Assembly (NCBI GenBank): GCA_004843165.1 | Contig: CP039459.1 | Coordinates: 1,496,001 to 1,560,000 of the forward strand | Direction: 5' to 3' | DNA length: 64,000 bases | Source: Acetobacteraceae bacterium | GTDB taxonomy: Bacteria > Pseudomonadota > Alphaproteobacteria > Acetobacterales > Acetobacteraceae | In this document: positions 26,142-35,248 of the stretch, piece by piece | Layout: each line of letters opens with the position of its first letter | Position numbering within the stretch: the first letter of the stretch is position 1 | Made by a program: the position numbers and the translations under genes | Notes under the pieces: model-generated | The model's database searches: none | Seen by the model: only the letters and a program-made list of their open reading frames with translations | What the model was told of the DNA's origin: nothing

Positions 26142-29063
26142 ATGGCGCATCATCCCCGGGCACCTCATAGTGCAGTTTCTTCCCGTGACGTGAAGAATAC
26201 ACAGAATCCCTCCTCTGTTGTGTCGAATGGTGCGCAGGTTCAAAGCTTTTCGGATCTCGCCAGAAGACCCATTCAGGCAGATAATGCAGGACCAATTGTG
26301 ACGGATTTTGCCACGATTCAAGTTGTTGGTGGCGGTGGTGTTATTAATGTTGATGGAACAAATTTCGGAGACCCGAGTAAACGAGGCGGCAGGGGGGCGA
26401 CAGGCGCAGGTACCGCATATAATGATGATGATACGCCCTCTACTGTTTTTTATGGTCCAACAGAACATCGTGATGATGGCGCTGGAAACTCAGATTGGAT
26501 TTCCTTCAGTGGTCAGGCAGCGTTTATTTATGGCAGTGGTGCCAGTCTTTCAGAGGGGATGGCCATTGCCGGAACAGATGGTAAGGGGAGCCTTGTCGGG
26601 GCCTCATTGGATGTTTTCGGTGGGGCAACAGCCTATAACCTCACAGCCGGAAATGGCGGATTTCTAGATGCCGGCGGTGCGGCTGTGCGTGGGCATGATT
26701 ATACGCATGGTAATTCCTTAATTCAGAATGCGCATGTTCTTTCCGGCGGTTTTGGACTGGCCGGTGGGAATAAAGGGCTTGTCATTGTCAAAAACGGCAC
26801 CAGTGGTGTTGCGAGCGGAACAGGTACTTTGGCAAATGTGCTCGTGGATGCCGGCGGTATGGTGGATGCCAACCAGAATGGTTTGATTTCAGGCGGAAAA
26901 ATTCTTGGCTATGGCTTGGTGGAAAGCGGCGGCACGTTAAAGGATATTTTGTTTAACGGGGGAACGGATAATGGTTATGGCGGATTAAACGGCTATGTCG
27001 ATGTTGGCGGTACTTTTTCAGGCAATACGCTTGCAAATGGTGCGCTGGTTTCTGTTGCCGGCGGTACTGCAATGGGCAACACGGTTCAGGCTGGCGGCAC
27101 CCTTGAGGTCGGGGCCAATTATGCGCATCACGTGGCGCAAGGGGCAGATGGCGGGCAAGTTGTCATTACGGGAAGTACACCGGATGAGTTTGGCTCAGGA
27201 ACCTCAAAAGATACGATTGTCAGCAACGGCGGTAAGATTGTTGTTGATTCCGGCGGTCTTGATTCAGATGCACAGGTGAAAGCCGGCGGTATTATCTCTG
27301 TGAATGATACAGGCTCTGATTTCGGGGCGATTATCTCTCATGGCGGAACAATCCTTGTGAATGGTGATGGCTATGCTTCAGGGGCGGAAATCGCTGGCGC
27401 AATGACGAATATTGGCGGAACGACCAGTGATACCGTTATTGAAAATGGTGGTAAAGCTATCATTGGCGAAAGTGGGATTGATTCCGGCGCAACGGTTTCA
27501 AAGGGTGCTCACATACAGGTGGATAAGGATGGGGAATCCGATAATGCGACCGTGATGCAGGGCGGCACAATGATTGTTAAAGCCGGCGGTTATGCCAGCG
27601 GCGCAACGATTGGTGCCGGAATGGATAAATGGGATGGGGGGAATCAGCTGAAGGATAATGAGGGAAAGGATGGCGGCATCATTTCAAAAGGCGGAACTTT
27701 TTCTGACGGTTGGCTAGATGATGGGAAGGGAACCGGATCAACTGTTACGGAGATGGGCGGTTTGCTACGTGTCGAAAAAGGGGCAACGGTGCGTGGCCTT
27801 CATATGGGAAATTTCGGTCAAATTGAAGTGATGGGTGTGCATTACAGTGCAGGGGAAAGTGTCACCTATGCGGATGGTAAAATCACGCTCATGTCGAACA
27901 ATCATTCGGTTTGGGGGGCTACTCTGGATGGCAGCAGCTACAATCCAAGCTCTTTTCAAGTCTGGGATGATGGCGGTACAGCGGTTATTGTTTACGATCA
28001 GTGCTTCTTGCGTGGGACGTTGATTTCCACCCCAAGGGGTGAGACTGAAATTCAGGATTTGAAAGCAGGCGATACCGTCTGGGCATTGGTTGACGGCAAA
28101 GAAATAGAACGGAAAATTACGGCAACCCGATCAAAAAGAAGCAAGATAAATCGGGAGCTTCCAGTCGATCTTGCCGGTTGGTCTGTCTGTATTAAAGCAG
28201 GCGCATTCGGTGATAATTTGCCTTTGAGGGATTTAAGGGTGACTTCAGAACATTGTTTTTATTTTGAAGGACGCTTTATTCCTATTCGGATGCTTGTGAA
28301 CGGTTTTAGTATTTATTACGATACTTCACTGGCGCATTTTGAATTTTTCCACATTGAGACCGAGCCGCATTCGATTATCCGTGCAGAAGGTGTTTTGACG
28401 GAAAGCTGGCTCAATACGGAAGAGCGGCGTGAGGCGGTTAATCTTTCCAACGGAATTACCCGTTTGGAACGGATCCCTTCACGAAGGTGGGAAAAAGATG
28501 CGGCGGCACCTTTGGACGTTTCGCATGCTTTTGCCGAAAATCTTTGGAATGATTTTAAGCAAAGGGCTTTGTCTCTGGGGATCGTGGCGCAAAAGAATTA
28601 TTTGCCGAAATTTAAGAAAGATCCAGATCTTTGCCTTCGACTGGAGGATGGGATGCTTTTAAAGGCGAAGAACCGTCGGGGAAACCAGTATTTTTTCCAG
28701 ATTCCGGCAGGGAAAAGGGCCATTACACTGGTCTCAAAGAAATTCCGTCCTTCGGAATCTGTCGGGCCTTGGATGGATGACCGTCGTCAGCTAGGGGTTC
28801 TGGTTGGTAAGATGACGGTAGCGATTGGGCAACATTTTCATGCGATTGAAACGCATTACCATGCAGCAAATATGCAAGGATGGGATGTTGTGGAAAGCAG
28901 TCCTTGCCGCTGGACAAAAGGGGAGGCCGCGTTGCCTGACTTGGGTAGGGATAAGGAACTTATTTTTGGCGCTTCCCTGATTGTCGAAATCCTCGCCGGC
29001 GGCCCTTATCCTGAGCAGGAAAAGCCAAAGGCCTATCCTTATAAGATGGAAAAAGAGGCGTAA
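26142..29063 (+). CDS. Strand-loop-strand adhesin with C-terminal Hint domain (paralogue C)
   Basis: A 973-residue paralogue, the shortest of three. The N-terminal motif is GAQVQSFSDLARR, followed by a Cys-free repeat region (about 60-600) with Gly-rich strand-loop-strand units. The Hint domain starts at Cys621 (CFLRGTLISTPRG). Block B reads TSEH (701-704) rather than TPEH. The shared C-terminal region ends AGGPYPE plus a charged tail. Around the Hint start it is nearly identical in DNA to paralogue A (8 differences in 215 bases by eye), while the passengers differ more. That pattern suggests recent gene conversion or duplication. The PKS gene begins 143 bases downstream. Confidence 0.86.
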   Translation: MAHHPRAPHSAVSSRDVKNTQNPSSVVSNGAQVQSFSDLARRPIQADNAGPIVTDFATIQVVGGGGVINVDGTNFGDPSKRGGRGATGAGTAYNDDDTPSTVFYGPTEHRDDGAGNSDWISFSGQAAFIYGSGASLSEGMAIAGTDGKGSLVGASLDVFGGATAYNLTAGNGGFLDAGGAAVRGHDYTHGNSLIQNAHVLSGGFGLAGGNKGLVIVKNGTSGVASGTGTLANVLVDAGGMVDANQNGLISGGKILGYGLVESGGTLKDILFNGGTDNGYGGLNGYVDVGGTFSGNTLANGALVSVAGGTAMGNTVQAGGTLEVGANYAHHVAQGADGGQVVITGSTPDEFGSGTSKDTIVSNGGKIVVDSGGLDSDAQVKAGGIISVNDTGSDFGAIISHGGTILVNGDGYASGAEIAGAMTNIGGTTSDTVIENGGKAIIGESGIDSGATVSKGAHIQVDKDGESDNATVMQGGTMIVKAGGYASGATIGAGMDKWDGGNQLKDNEGKDGGIISKGGTFSDGWLDDGKGTGSTVTEMGGLLRVEKGATVRGLHMGNFGQIEVMGVHYSAGESVTYADGKITLMSNNHSVWGATLDGSSYNPSSFQVWDDGGTAVIVYDQCFLRGTLISTPRGETEIQDLKAGDTVWALVDGKEIERKITATRSKRSKINRELPVDLAGWSVCIKAGAFGDNLPLRDLRVTSEHCFYFEGRFIPIRMLVNGFSIYYDTSLAHFEFFHIETEPHSIIRAEGVLTESWLNTEERREAVNLSNGITRLERIPSRRWEKDAAAPLDVSHAFAENLWNDFKQRALSLGIVAQKNYLPKFKKDPDLCLRLEDGMLLKAKNRRGNQYFFQIPAGKRAITLVSKKFRPSESVGPWMDDRRQLGVLVGKMTVAIGQHFHAIETHYHAANMQGWDVVESSPCRWTKGEAALPDLGRDKELIFGASLIVEILAGGPYPEQEKPKAYPYKMEKEA

Positions 29064-29206
29064 AAAATCCTCTTTTGTTTATGAATGTCATTTTTATTTT
29101 AGAAAAAAGCCATCATGCGCCTTCCTGAATGCTAAGATCAGGCATTAAAGCACAAAATAAATTAGTCTAAATTCACTTTTCCCCTTTCGTAAAGAGATAG
29201 AAGATC

Positions 29207-32200
29207 ATGAGCGATTCAAAACAAATGGAAATTGCCATTATTGGTGCAGGTTTGCTTTTCCCTGCAAAAATTGAATCTCTTTCCGATCTTTGGAATTTTA
29301 TGATGCAACGGGGGAATGCCGCTGTTGATATTCCGCCGGATCGCTGGTCAAACAAGCGTTTTTATTCTCCAGCCCCTCAAACGGCTGGTAAAACAACAAT
29401 GGCGCAGGGCAATTTTATTCTCCATGATGCCAAAGCCTTTGATTGCGCTATTTTTGGTCTCTCTCCCAGAGAGGCAAGCTTGCTTGATCCGTTACAGCGC
29501 AATATTTTGCTGGCGGCATGGCGGGCGATAGAGGATGCAAAATTAGCGCCAAGACAGATCAAAGGTACAAAAACCGGCGTTTATGTCGGCGCCTTTTTAG
29601 ATGATTTTCTCGTCTATGCCGGACGTTCTGAAATGCGTGTCCAAATTCAGGATCATTATGCGGCAGTTTGTAGTACTGCCGGGATGGTTTCCGCACGTTT
29701 AGGGCATGTATTCAATCTTCTTGGCCCGGCAATGAGTGTGGATACAGCCTGTTCTTCCTCTATGACGGCGATTGTTCGGGCGTGCGAGGATCTTTCGCTG
29801 GGAAATTGTGAAATGGCTTTGGCCGGCGGTTCAAGCTATATGATGATACCTGAACCGTCTATCACAATGAGTAAATCTGGATTCCTTGCAAAAGACGGAC
29901 GCTCTAAGAGTTTTTCTGACAAAGCAGACGGCTATGGCAGAGGAGAAGGCGCCGGGATTCTCCTCTTAAAACCTTTGGCAAAAGCTTTGGAGGATAAAGA
30001 TCCCATCCGAGCCGTCATTTCGGCAGGGGCATTGAATCAGGATGGACGCACTTCGGCCGTTCCGGTGCCTTCTCGCAAAGCGCAATCGCTTTTAATGAAA
30101 AGTCTTTTAGAAAAGGCTGGGGTTCATCCCGATGAAATTTCTGCGGTAGAGGCGCATGGCGCAGGAACACCTGTCGGCGATCCGATTGAGGCCGCCGCTA
30201 TTTCAGGGGCGATCGCAGAAAATCGTTCTGAGAATTTACCGGCGCTTCCTATCGGCTCCATCAAGGCCAATATCGGCCATTTAGAAGCGAGTGCCGGTGT
30301 TGCCGGTGTGATGCGGGCCATGCTGTGTCTTGAAAATAAAACACTTCCGCCTTGGCCATGCGAGGGGAAGCCAGCCGCATTCCTTTCTGCAAATGATTTA
30401 TATCTGCCCGTAAAGGGCATGAAACTCTCTTCTGTAAAGAAAGGCAGTCCGCATTATATTTTAGCGAATTCTTTTGGGTATGGCGGGGCAAATGCCGCTG
30501 TTTTGATGCGTTCCTTTCAGAAGAAAGAGCTGCCGGGAAAAAGGCGGAAACACAAGAATGACCGCCCTGAAAGTTTCTTTATACTCAGTGCGGCGAGCGG
30601 CTTGGCGCTTAAGCATCTGGCCAAAGAATATGCTGATTTTATAGAGAATTTTCTTCAGGAAAATCCTGATTCTTCAGAAAAACAGGCGTATTTTTGGCAG
30701 GAATTATGTGAAAATCTCTTGGTGCAGAGAGATTTGCTAACGCATCGTTTGGTTCTGTGCAGAGAAAATCGGCCGCTGGATGAAATGGTGGCGGCGCTTT
30801 CTGATTTCGCAAAGACAGAAGAGGCATTTAAACCTTCCTGCGGTAAATATCAGGGGGAGATTTCCGATAGTATTTCTTTGGAAAATATCTTTCTTTTATG
30901 TGCTGATTCACCTGCCATTGCCTTGCGAGAAGGGGCTGTTTTCCTATTAGATTTGCCTGCTCGGACGGTTAAGCTGGCGCACAAGCTTTTTGCGGCAAGG
31001 CAACTTCAGTTTCCAGATTTAGATTTAAAAGCTGAAATTTTTTCAGAATTGCGGGAGGCTGGAAAATTTCAGGCACTTTCGCCTTTTGTCAGTGCCTTGC
31101 TCCAAATTTCAGCAGGAGAATATTTGCAGTCTTTGGGCTTGAAAGTGAGCGCTTCGATTGTTGAAATGCAGAAAAGTTCGCAGATTGCACGCACAATTGC
31201 GCTTTATTTTAATCAGAAACTTACGCCCAAAACGGCACTTGCCGCTTTATGTGACGGACAGGCGTTAAAGGAAATTTCTCTGCCTTCGCCGCCGGCGGCG
31301 TCGCTGGCATTGTTGTTGGGAAATGCTGGCGGACAGCATTCAGCGACAATCTTAAAACGTAAATTTCCGCTTGAGACAGCCTTAAAGGATGCCGCCGCTT
31401 CTCTATTGGCCGATGGGGCTGGTATGATTTTGCCGTCAGCAGGAGGACGAAATCTTGTCTTGCCCATTTATCCGATGGGACTGGAATTTCTTTCCGGGCC
31501 GGAGCGTTTAACCGCACGAAAAGACCGGATAGATTTAACGGTACATCCTTTGCTTGGAACGCTACAGGAAGGGGTAGAAAAAAGCTGGAAAGCAGACTTA
31601 ACCACGGGCTTTTTACCTTGGCTGCCGGATCATGCCATGCGGCGTAAAACTGGACAGGCCTCGGATTGGCTCTTTCCATTTGCGGCTTTTGTCGAGGCCG
31701 GTTTAGCAGCGCATAAAAATATGACGTCGGAATCTGCTTGCGTTTTAGAAAATATGACCTTGAAAATGCCGTTATTTCCGGCAAGAGATCTCACAACGCT
31801 TGTTTTTTGGCATTTTTATTCGGAAAACAGGCAGCTTAAATTGACGAGCTTGACCCCTTCAAGCTTAGGCGTAGAAAATCCTTTTCTCTCTCACGGTTCC
31901 GTTACGATTGCAAAATCAGCGCCTTGGTGTGTTGAGGCGCAGGAAATTGAAGCGGACACGCCGCTACCAGAGATGGAAGAGGTGGAAATTTCCACTTTTT
32001 ATCAAAATTTCCGCCGTTTTGGGATTTATTATGGCCCTGCTTTTCGCTCTGTAAAAAATTTAAAAATTTCAGGACGTAAGGCCGGGGATATTGCCATTGG
32101 CGAGATTGTTTTGCCTGAAAATGCGATTGAAAAGGATGAGGATCGTTATCTTCTTCATCCTGTTTTGCTGGATGGTGCTTTTCAAATGGCGGCGGCTTTG

Positions 32201-35200
32201 ATGCCGGAGGCCTCGGAAACGTCTTACGCACCTTCGGCGATGACGCATTTTATTTGGCATGGCCGGAAAACGGAGACACCGCTACGGCAGATGCGTGCGA
32301 AAATGATTTTAAAATCATTGTCTGAAAATGAGCTTCTTTTAGATGGGGTTCTTTATGATTTCGAAGGCCATATTCTAGGTGAAATACGGGGGCTGGAATG
32401 TGTTGCGCTTGCCAAGAAAAAACAGATTTCTCTGTTAGAGGCAAAATGGGAATCTTTGCCGCCTCTCTCGCTTTTGGCAGAGCAGCAGGCATTATTTATT
32501 TTCGGCCAGCCGGATGAGGTAGCGCAGAATGCGTTGGAGAGGCTTCAGGAAAATGGCCGTCTGATTTCACATTTTTCTGCTTTACCGGAGTTTGAAAAAT
32601 CTTTTCAGGCAGAAAAAAAACCTGAAAAGCTGATTTATTTTCCCAGTCTGAAAATTTCCCAAAATCCCATCACTGAAATTTCACATTTATTGCAGGAGAT
32701 ACAGTCGCTTTTGAAGGCAATTCCTTTAGAGGAAAAATTTGCTTTTTGTATTGCAGGGCAAGGGGCTTTTGCCGGTCTTGAGAATGTTTCTTTTGAAAAG
32801 CGTGCTTTATGGCTTGCACCGCTGGTTGGATTTATACGTTCGGCACGTGTTGAATATCCATCCGTTTCTTTTAAAATTATTTTTTTCCAAGATAAGGGAA
32901 TTTCACTCGAAAAGGCACTGGCGGCGGAATTGGTCGCTGACTCCCCAACAGAGACGGAGATTTTCTTAGAGGATCGTGGGCGGTACGGACTTCGGGCAAA
33001 TCCTGTTAAACCGCTTTCACTGCTTCACGCTAAAACGGAAAATCCTCTGGCGCTTAAAGACCATTCTCAGAATGCCTTGGTACTCATAAGGGATTTTGAA
33101 GGCAGAAAATTCACGCAGGGGCTAGGATGGGAAACACAAATTCTACCTAAGCTTTCCGAAGGGCAGGTAAGGGTTAAAACCATTGCGGCCGGATTGAATT
33201 TTAAAGATTTTTTGAATGTTATGGGGCTTGTGCCCGAATTTGTTCTTAAAAATACCCATACAGCAGGGATTTTAGGACTGGAAGCATTGGTAGAGATTGA
33301 GGCCTGTCCTCCGGAAGAGACGGAGCTGAAAAAAGGCGATTTGTGCCTTTCCTTTGTCTCAGGGGCTTTTACCTCTCGGCGTTTGCTCCAGATTGATAAA
33401 ACGCTTTTATTTCCTATTCCCAAAGGGGTAAGAGAAGAGTTTCCGCTTTCCATGATTAAAGCCTTGGCAGGTTTTTCGGTTGCGGCGGCGACAGCGTGGG
33501 CCTGTTTGGTGCGTTTAGCAAATTTAGAGCAGGGGGAAAGTATTTTAATTCATTCCGCTGCTGGGGGTGTCGGTCAAATGGCACTGCAAATTGCACAGCT
33601 TAAAGGCGCTAGAATTTTTGCAACCGCCGGGAGTGAGGAACGCCGGGAATGGCTCCGGCGGCAAAAAAATGTCGAGGCCGTTTTTGATAGTCGGACTTTA
33701 GCTTTTTATGACGGCATTAAGACGGCGACAGGCGGCAGAGGTGTCGATGTGGTTTTGAATGTCTTGTCAGGTGAGGCATTACAGGCAACCTTAAAATTAA
33801 TGGCGCCTTTCGGTCGTTTTGTTGAAATCGGTAAGCGGGATATTATTGAGGGTGGCTCCCTTAACTTGACGCCTTTTAATGAAAATCTTGCTTTTTTCTC
33901 TTATGATTTAGATCGCATGTTGCATGCTCGTCCTGAAATATTTCGACAGGATTGCCGGAAAATTTATGGGCTCATTTTAGAACGGAAAATTATTCCGCCA
34001 CAATCCACTTTTTTTCCGATGAACAGAGCACAGGAGGCTTTTCGGCATTTTGCAAGCAACGCGCATTCCGGCAGAATTATTTTAGATTTTTGTCCGGAAA
34101 ATGTGGATGAGGAAAAGATTCCTCTTGCCGTACGGGAAAATCCTAAAAATAGTTTTTTTGCTGATCTGGAAGCGGCTCATCTCATTACGGGGGGAACCGG
34201 TGGTTTCGGAATGGAAACATTGCGGTGGCTTTTGAAAAATGGCGCACGCAGCCTTCATGTTGTCGCACGGAAAGACCCTTCAGAACGTCAGGCATGGCAA
34301 GATCTTCTCGCAGAAGCGCAGAAACAGAAAGCAGAAGTGATTTTTCATGCCGCAGATTTTTCAAATGAAGAGGACATTCAGAAAATTCTTTTGAAAATGA
34401 CCCAAAAAAGAAAGCTTGGGGCGATTTTTCATGCGGCAGGATATTTGAAGGATGGCCCATTGGTAGAACTATCCTTGAAAGATATGGCAGATGTTTTACA
34501 GCCGAAAATAAGCGGAGCACTTTCAATTTGGAATGTTTGTGAAAAGCTCGGCATCCAGCCAAGCCATTTTATGCTTTATTCTTCGCTTGCCGGTTTTACA
34601 GGAAATTTTGGTCAGGCAGCTTATGGGGCGGCAAACGTCTTTTTAGATGTTTTTGCAGGGTTTTTAAGGGAAAAAGGTGTAAATGCTTTTTCCATTGGAT
34701 GGGGGGCGATTGCGCAGGGCGGCATGATGAAGCGAGGCAATGCGTCAGCCATTTTCCGTCAGTCAGGGATTGGACTGCTCAAGGCAGAAAAAGCTTTGGA
34801 ATCTATGGCGGTCTTCATGCAGGCAAAAAAATCATGGGGTGCTGTCGCGATTGTGGATTGGCCGCTTTTCTTTAAAACCCTTTCAGAATTGGGAAAGGAA
34901 GCTCGTTTCTCGCTTTTGAATGAAAAAGAGGAGATAGACAGCGATAAGGTTCTCTTATCTTTGCCACCTGCGGAACGGCGAACTTTTGCGCTACGGGTTA
35001 TTTTGGAAGAAATTTCAGCAATTTTGCAACTTGAAACAGGCGGAGTGACCGCAAGAACCCCCTTGGAATCTTTAGGACTGGATTCTTTGGCAGGGATGGA
35101 GCTTCAGGTTGCCGTGCAAAAAAGGTTAGGTGTCGAAGTGCCGGTCTCCATTTTAGCGACAGCAAGAACACCGGACGCTTTGGCGGGTAAAATTGCTGCT

Positions 35201-35248
35201 CTTACACTAGAAACTTCTCAAAATCTTCCGGCTGAGGCGGTGTCATAA
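29207..35248 (+). CDS. Reducing type I polyketide synthase, KS-(AT decayed)-DH-ER-KR-ACP
   Basis: A 2013-residue single-module PKS. KS (about 6-430) has DTACSSS with Cys182, His317 in EAHGAG and His358 in NIGHLEASAG. A KS-AT linker follows, then a short AT remnant (about 545-700) without GHSxG. DH (about 778-1065) keeps His809 and Asp989 (HPVLLDGAFQ). ER (about 1285-1625) has HSAAGGVGQ at 1449-1457. KR (about 1655-1840) has GGTGGFG (1662-1668), Ser1793 and Tyr1806. ACP has GLDSL with Ser1960. All reductive domains look active, so the product should be a saturated acyl chain. Malonyl units must come from a separate acyltransferase such as FabD. The stop overlaps the ligase start (TAATG). Confidence 0.9.
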   Translation: MSDSKQMEIAIIGAGLLFPAKIESLSDLWNFMMQRGNAAVDIPPDRWSNKRFYSPAPQTAGKTTMAQGNFILHDAKAFDCAIFGLSPREASLLDPLQRNILLAAWRAIEDAKLAPRQIKGTKTGVYVGAFLDDFLVYAGRSEMRVQIQDHYAAVCSTAGMVSARLGHVFNLLGPAMSVDTACSSSMTAIVRACEDLSLGNCEMALAGGSSYMMIPEPSITMSKSGFLAKDGRSKSFSDKADGYGRGEGAGILLLKPLAKALEDKDPIRAVISAGALNQDGRTSAVPVPSRKAQSLLMKSLLEKAGVHPDEISAVEAHGAGTPVGDPIEAAAISGAIAENRSENLPALPIGSIKANIGHLEASAGVAGVMRAMLCLENKTLPPWPCEGKPAAFLSANDLYLPVKGMKLSSVKKGSPHYILANSFGYGGANAAVLMRSFQKKELPGKRRKHKNDRPESFFILSAASGLALKHLAKEYADFIENFLQENPDSSEKQAYFWQELCENLLVQRDLLTHRLVLCRENRPLDEMVAALSDFAKTEEAFKPSCGKYQGEISDSISLENIFLLCADSPAIALREGAVFLLDLPARTVKLAHKLFAARQLQFPDLDLKAEIFSELREAGKFQALSPFVSALLQISAGEYLQSLGLKVSASIVEMQKSSQIARTIALYFNQKLTPKTALAALCDGQALKEISLPSPPAASLALLLGNAGGQHSATILKRKFPLETALKDAAASLLADGAGMILPSAGGRNLVLPIYPMGLEFLSGPERLTARKDRIDLTVHPLLGTLQEGVEKSWKADLTTGFLPWLPDHAMRRKTGQASDWLFPFAAFVEAGLAAHKNMTSESACVLENMTLKMPLFPARDLTTLVFWHFYSENRQLKLTSLTPSSLGVENPFLSHGSVTIAKSAPWCVEAQEIEADTPLPEMEEVEISTFYQNFRRFGIYYGPAFRSVKNLKISGRKAGDIAIGEIVLPENAIEKDEDRYLLHPVLLDGAFQMAAALMPEASETSYAPSAMTHFIWHGRKTETPLRQMRAKMILKSLSENELLLDGVLYDFEGHILGEIRGLECVALAKKKQISLLEAKWESLPPLSLLAEQQALFIFGQPDEVAQNALERLQENGRLISHFSALPEFEKSFQAEKKPEKLIYFPSLKISQNPITEISHLLQEIQSLLKAIPLEEKFAFCIAGQGAFAGLENVSFEKRALWLAPLVGFIRSARVEYPSVSFKIIFFQDKGISLEKALAAELVADSPTETEIFLEDRGRYGLRANPVKPLSLLHAKTENPLALKDHSQNALVLIRDFEGRKFTQGLGWETQILPKLSEGQVRVKTIAAGLNFKDFLNVMGLVPEFVLKNTHTAGILGLEALVEIEACPPEETELKKGDLCLSFVSGAFTSRRLLQIDKTLLFPIPKGVREEFPLSMIKALAGFSVAAATAWACLVRLANLEQGESILIHSAAGGVGQMALQIAQLKGARIFATAGSEERREWLRRQKNVEAVFDSRTLAFYDGIKTATGGRGVDVVLNVLSGEALQATLKLMAPFGRFVEIGKRDIIEGGSLNLTPFNENLAFFSYDLDRMLHARPEIFRQDCRKIYGLILERKIIPPQSTFFPMNRAQEAFRHFASNAHSGRIILDFCPENVDEEKIPLAVRENPKNSFFADLEAAHLITGGTGGFGMETLRWLLKNGARSLHVVARKDPSERQAWQDLLAEAQKQKAEVIFHAADFSNEEDIQKILLKMTQKRKLGAIFHAAGYLKDGPLVELSLKDMADVLQPKISGALSIWNVCEKLGIQPSHFMLYSSLAGFTGNFGQAAYGAANVFLDVFAGFLREKGVNAFSIGWGAIAQGGMMKRGNASAIFRQSGIGLLKAEKALESMAVFMQAKKSWGAVAIVDWPLFFKTLSELGKEARFSLLNEKEEIDSDKVLLSLPPAERRTFALRVILEEISAILQLETGGVTARTPLESLGLDSLAGMELQVAVQKRLGVEVPVSILATARTPDALAGKIAALTLETSQNLPAEAVS

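Noticed and set aside
33067..34562. Minus-strand frames within the PKS ER and KR region
   Set aside because: They oppose well-conserved ER and KR domains and lack ribosome sites.
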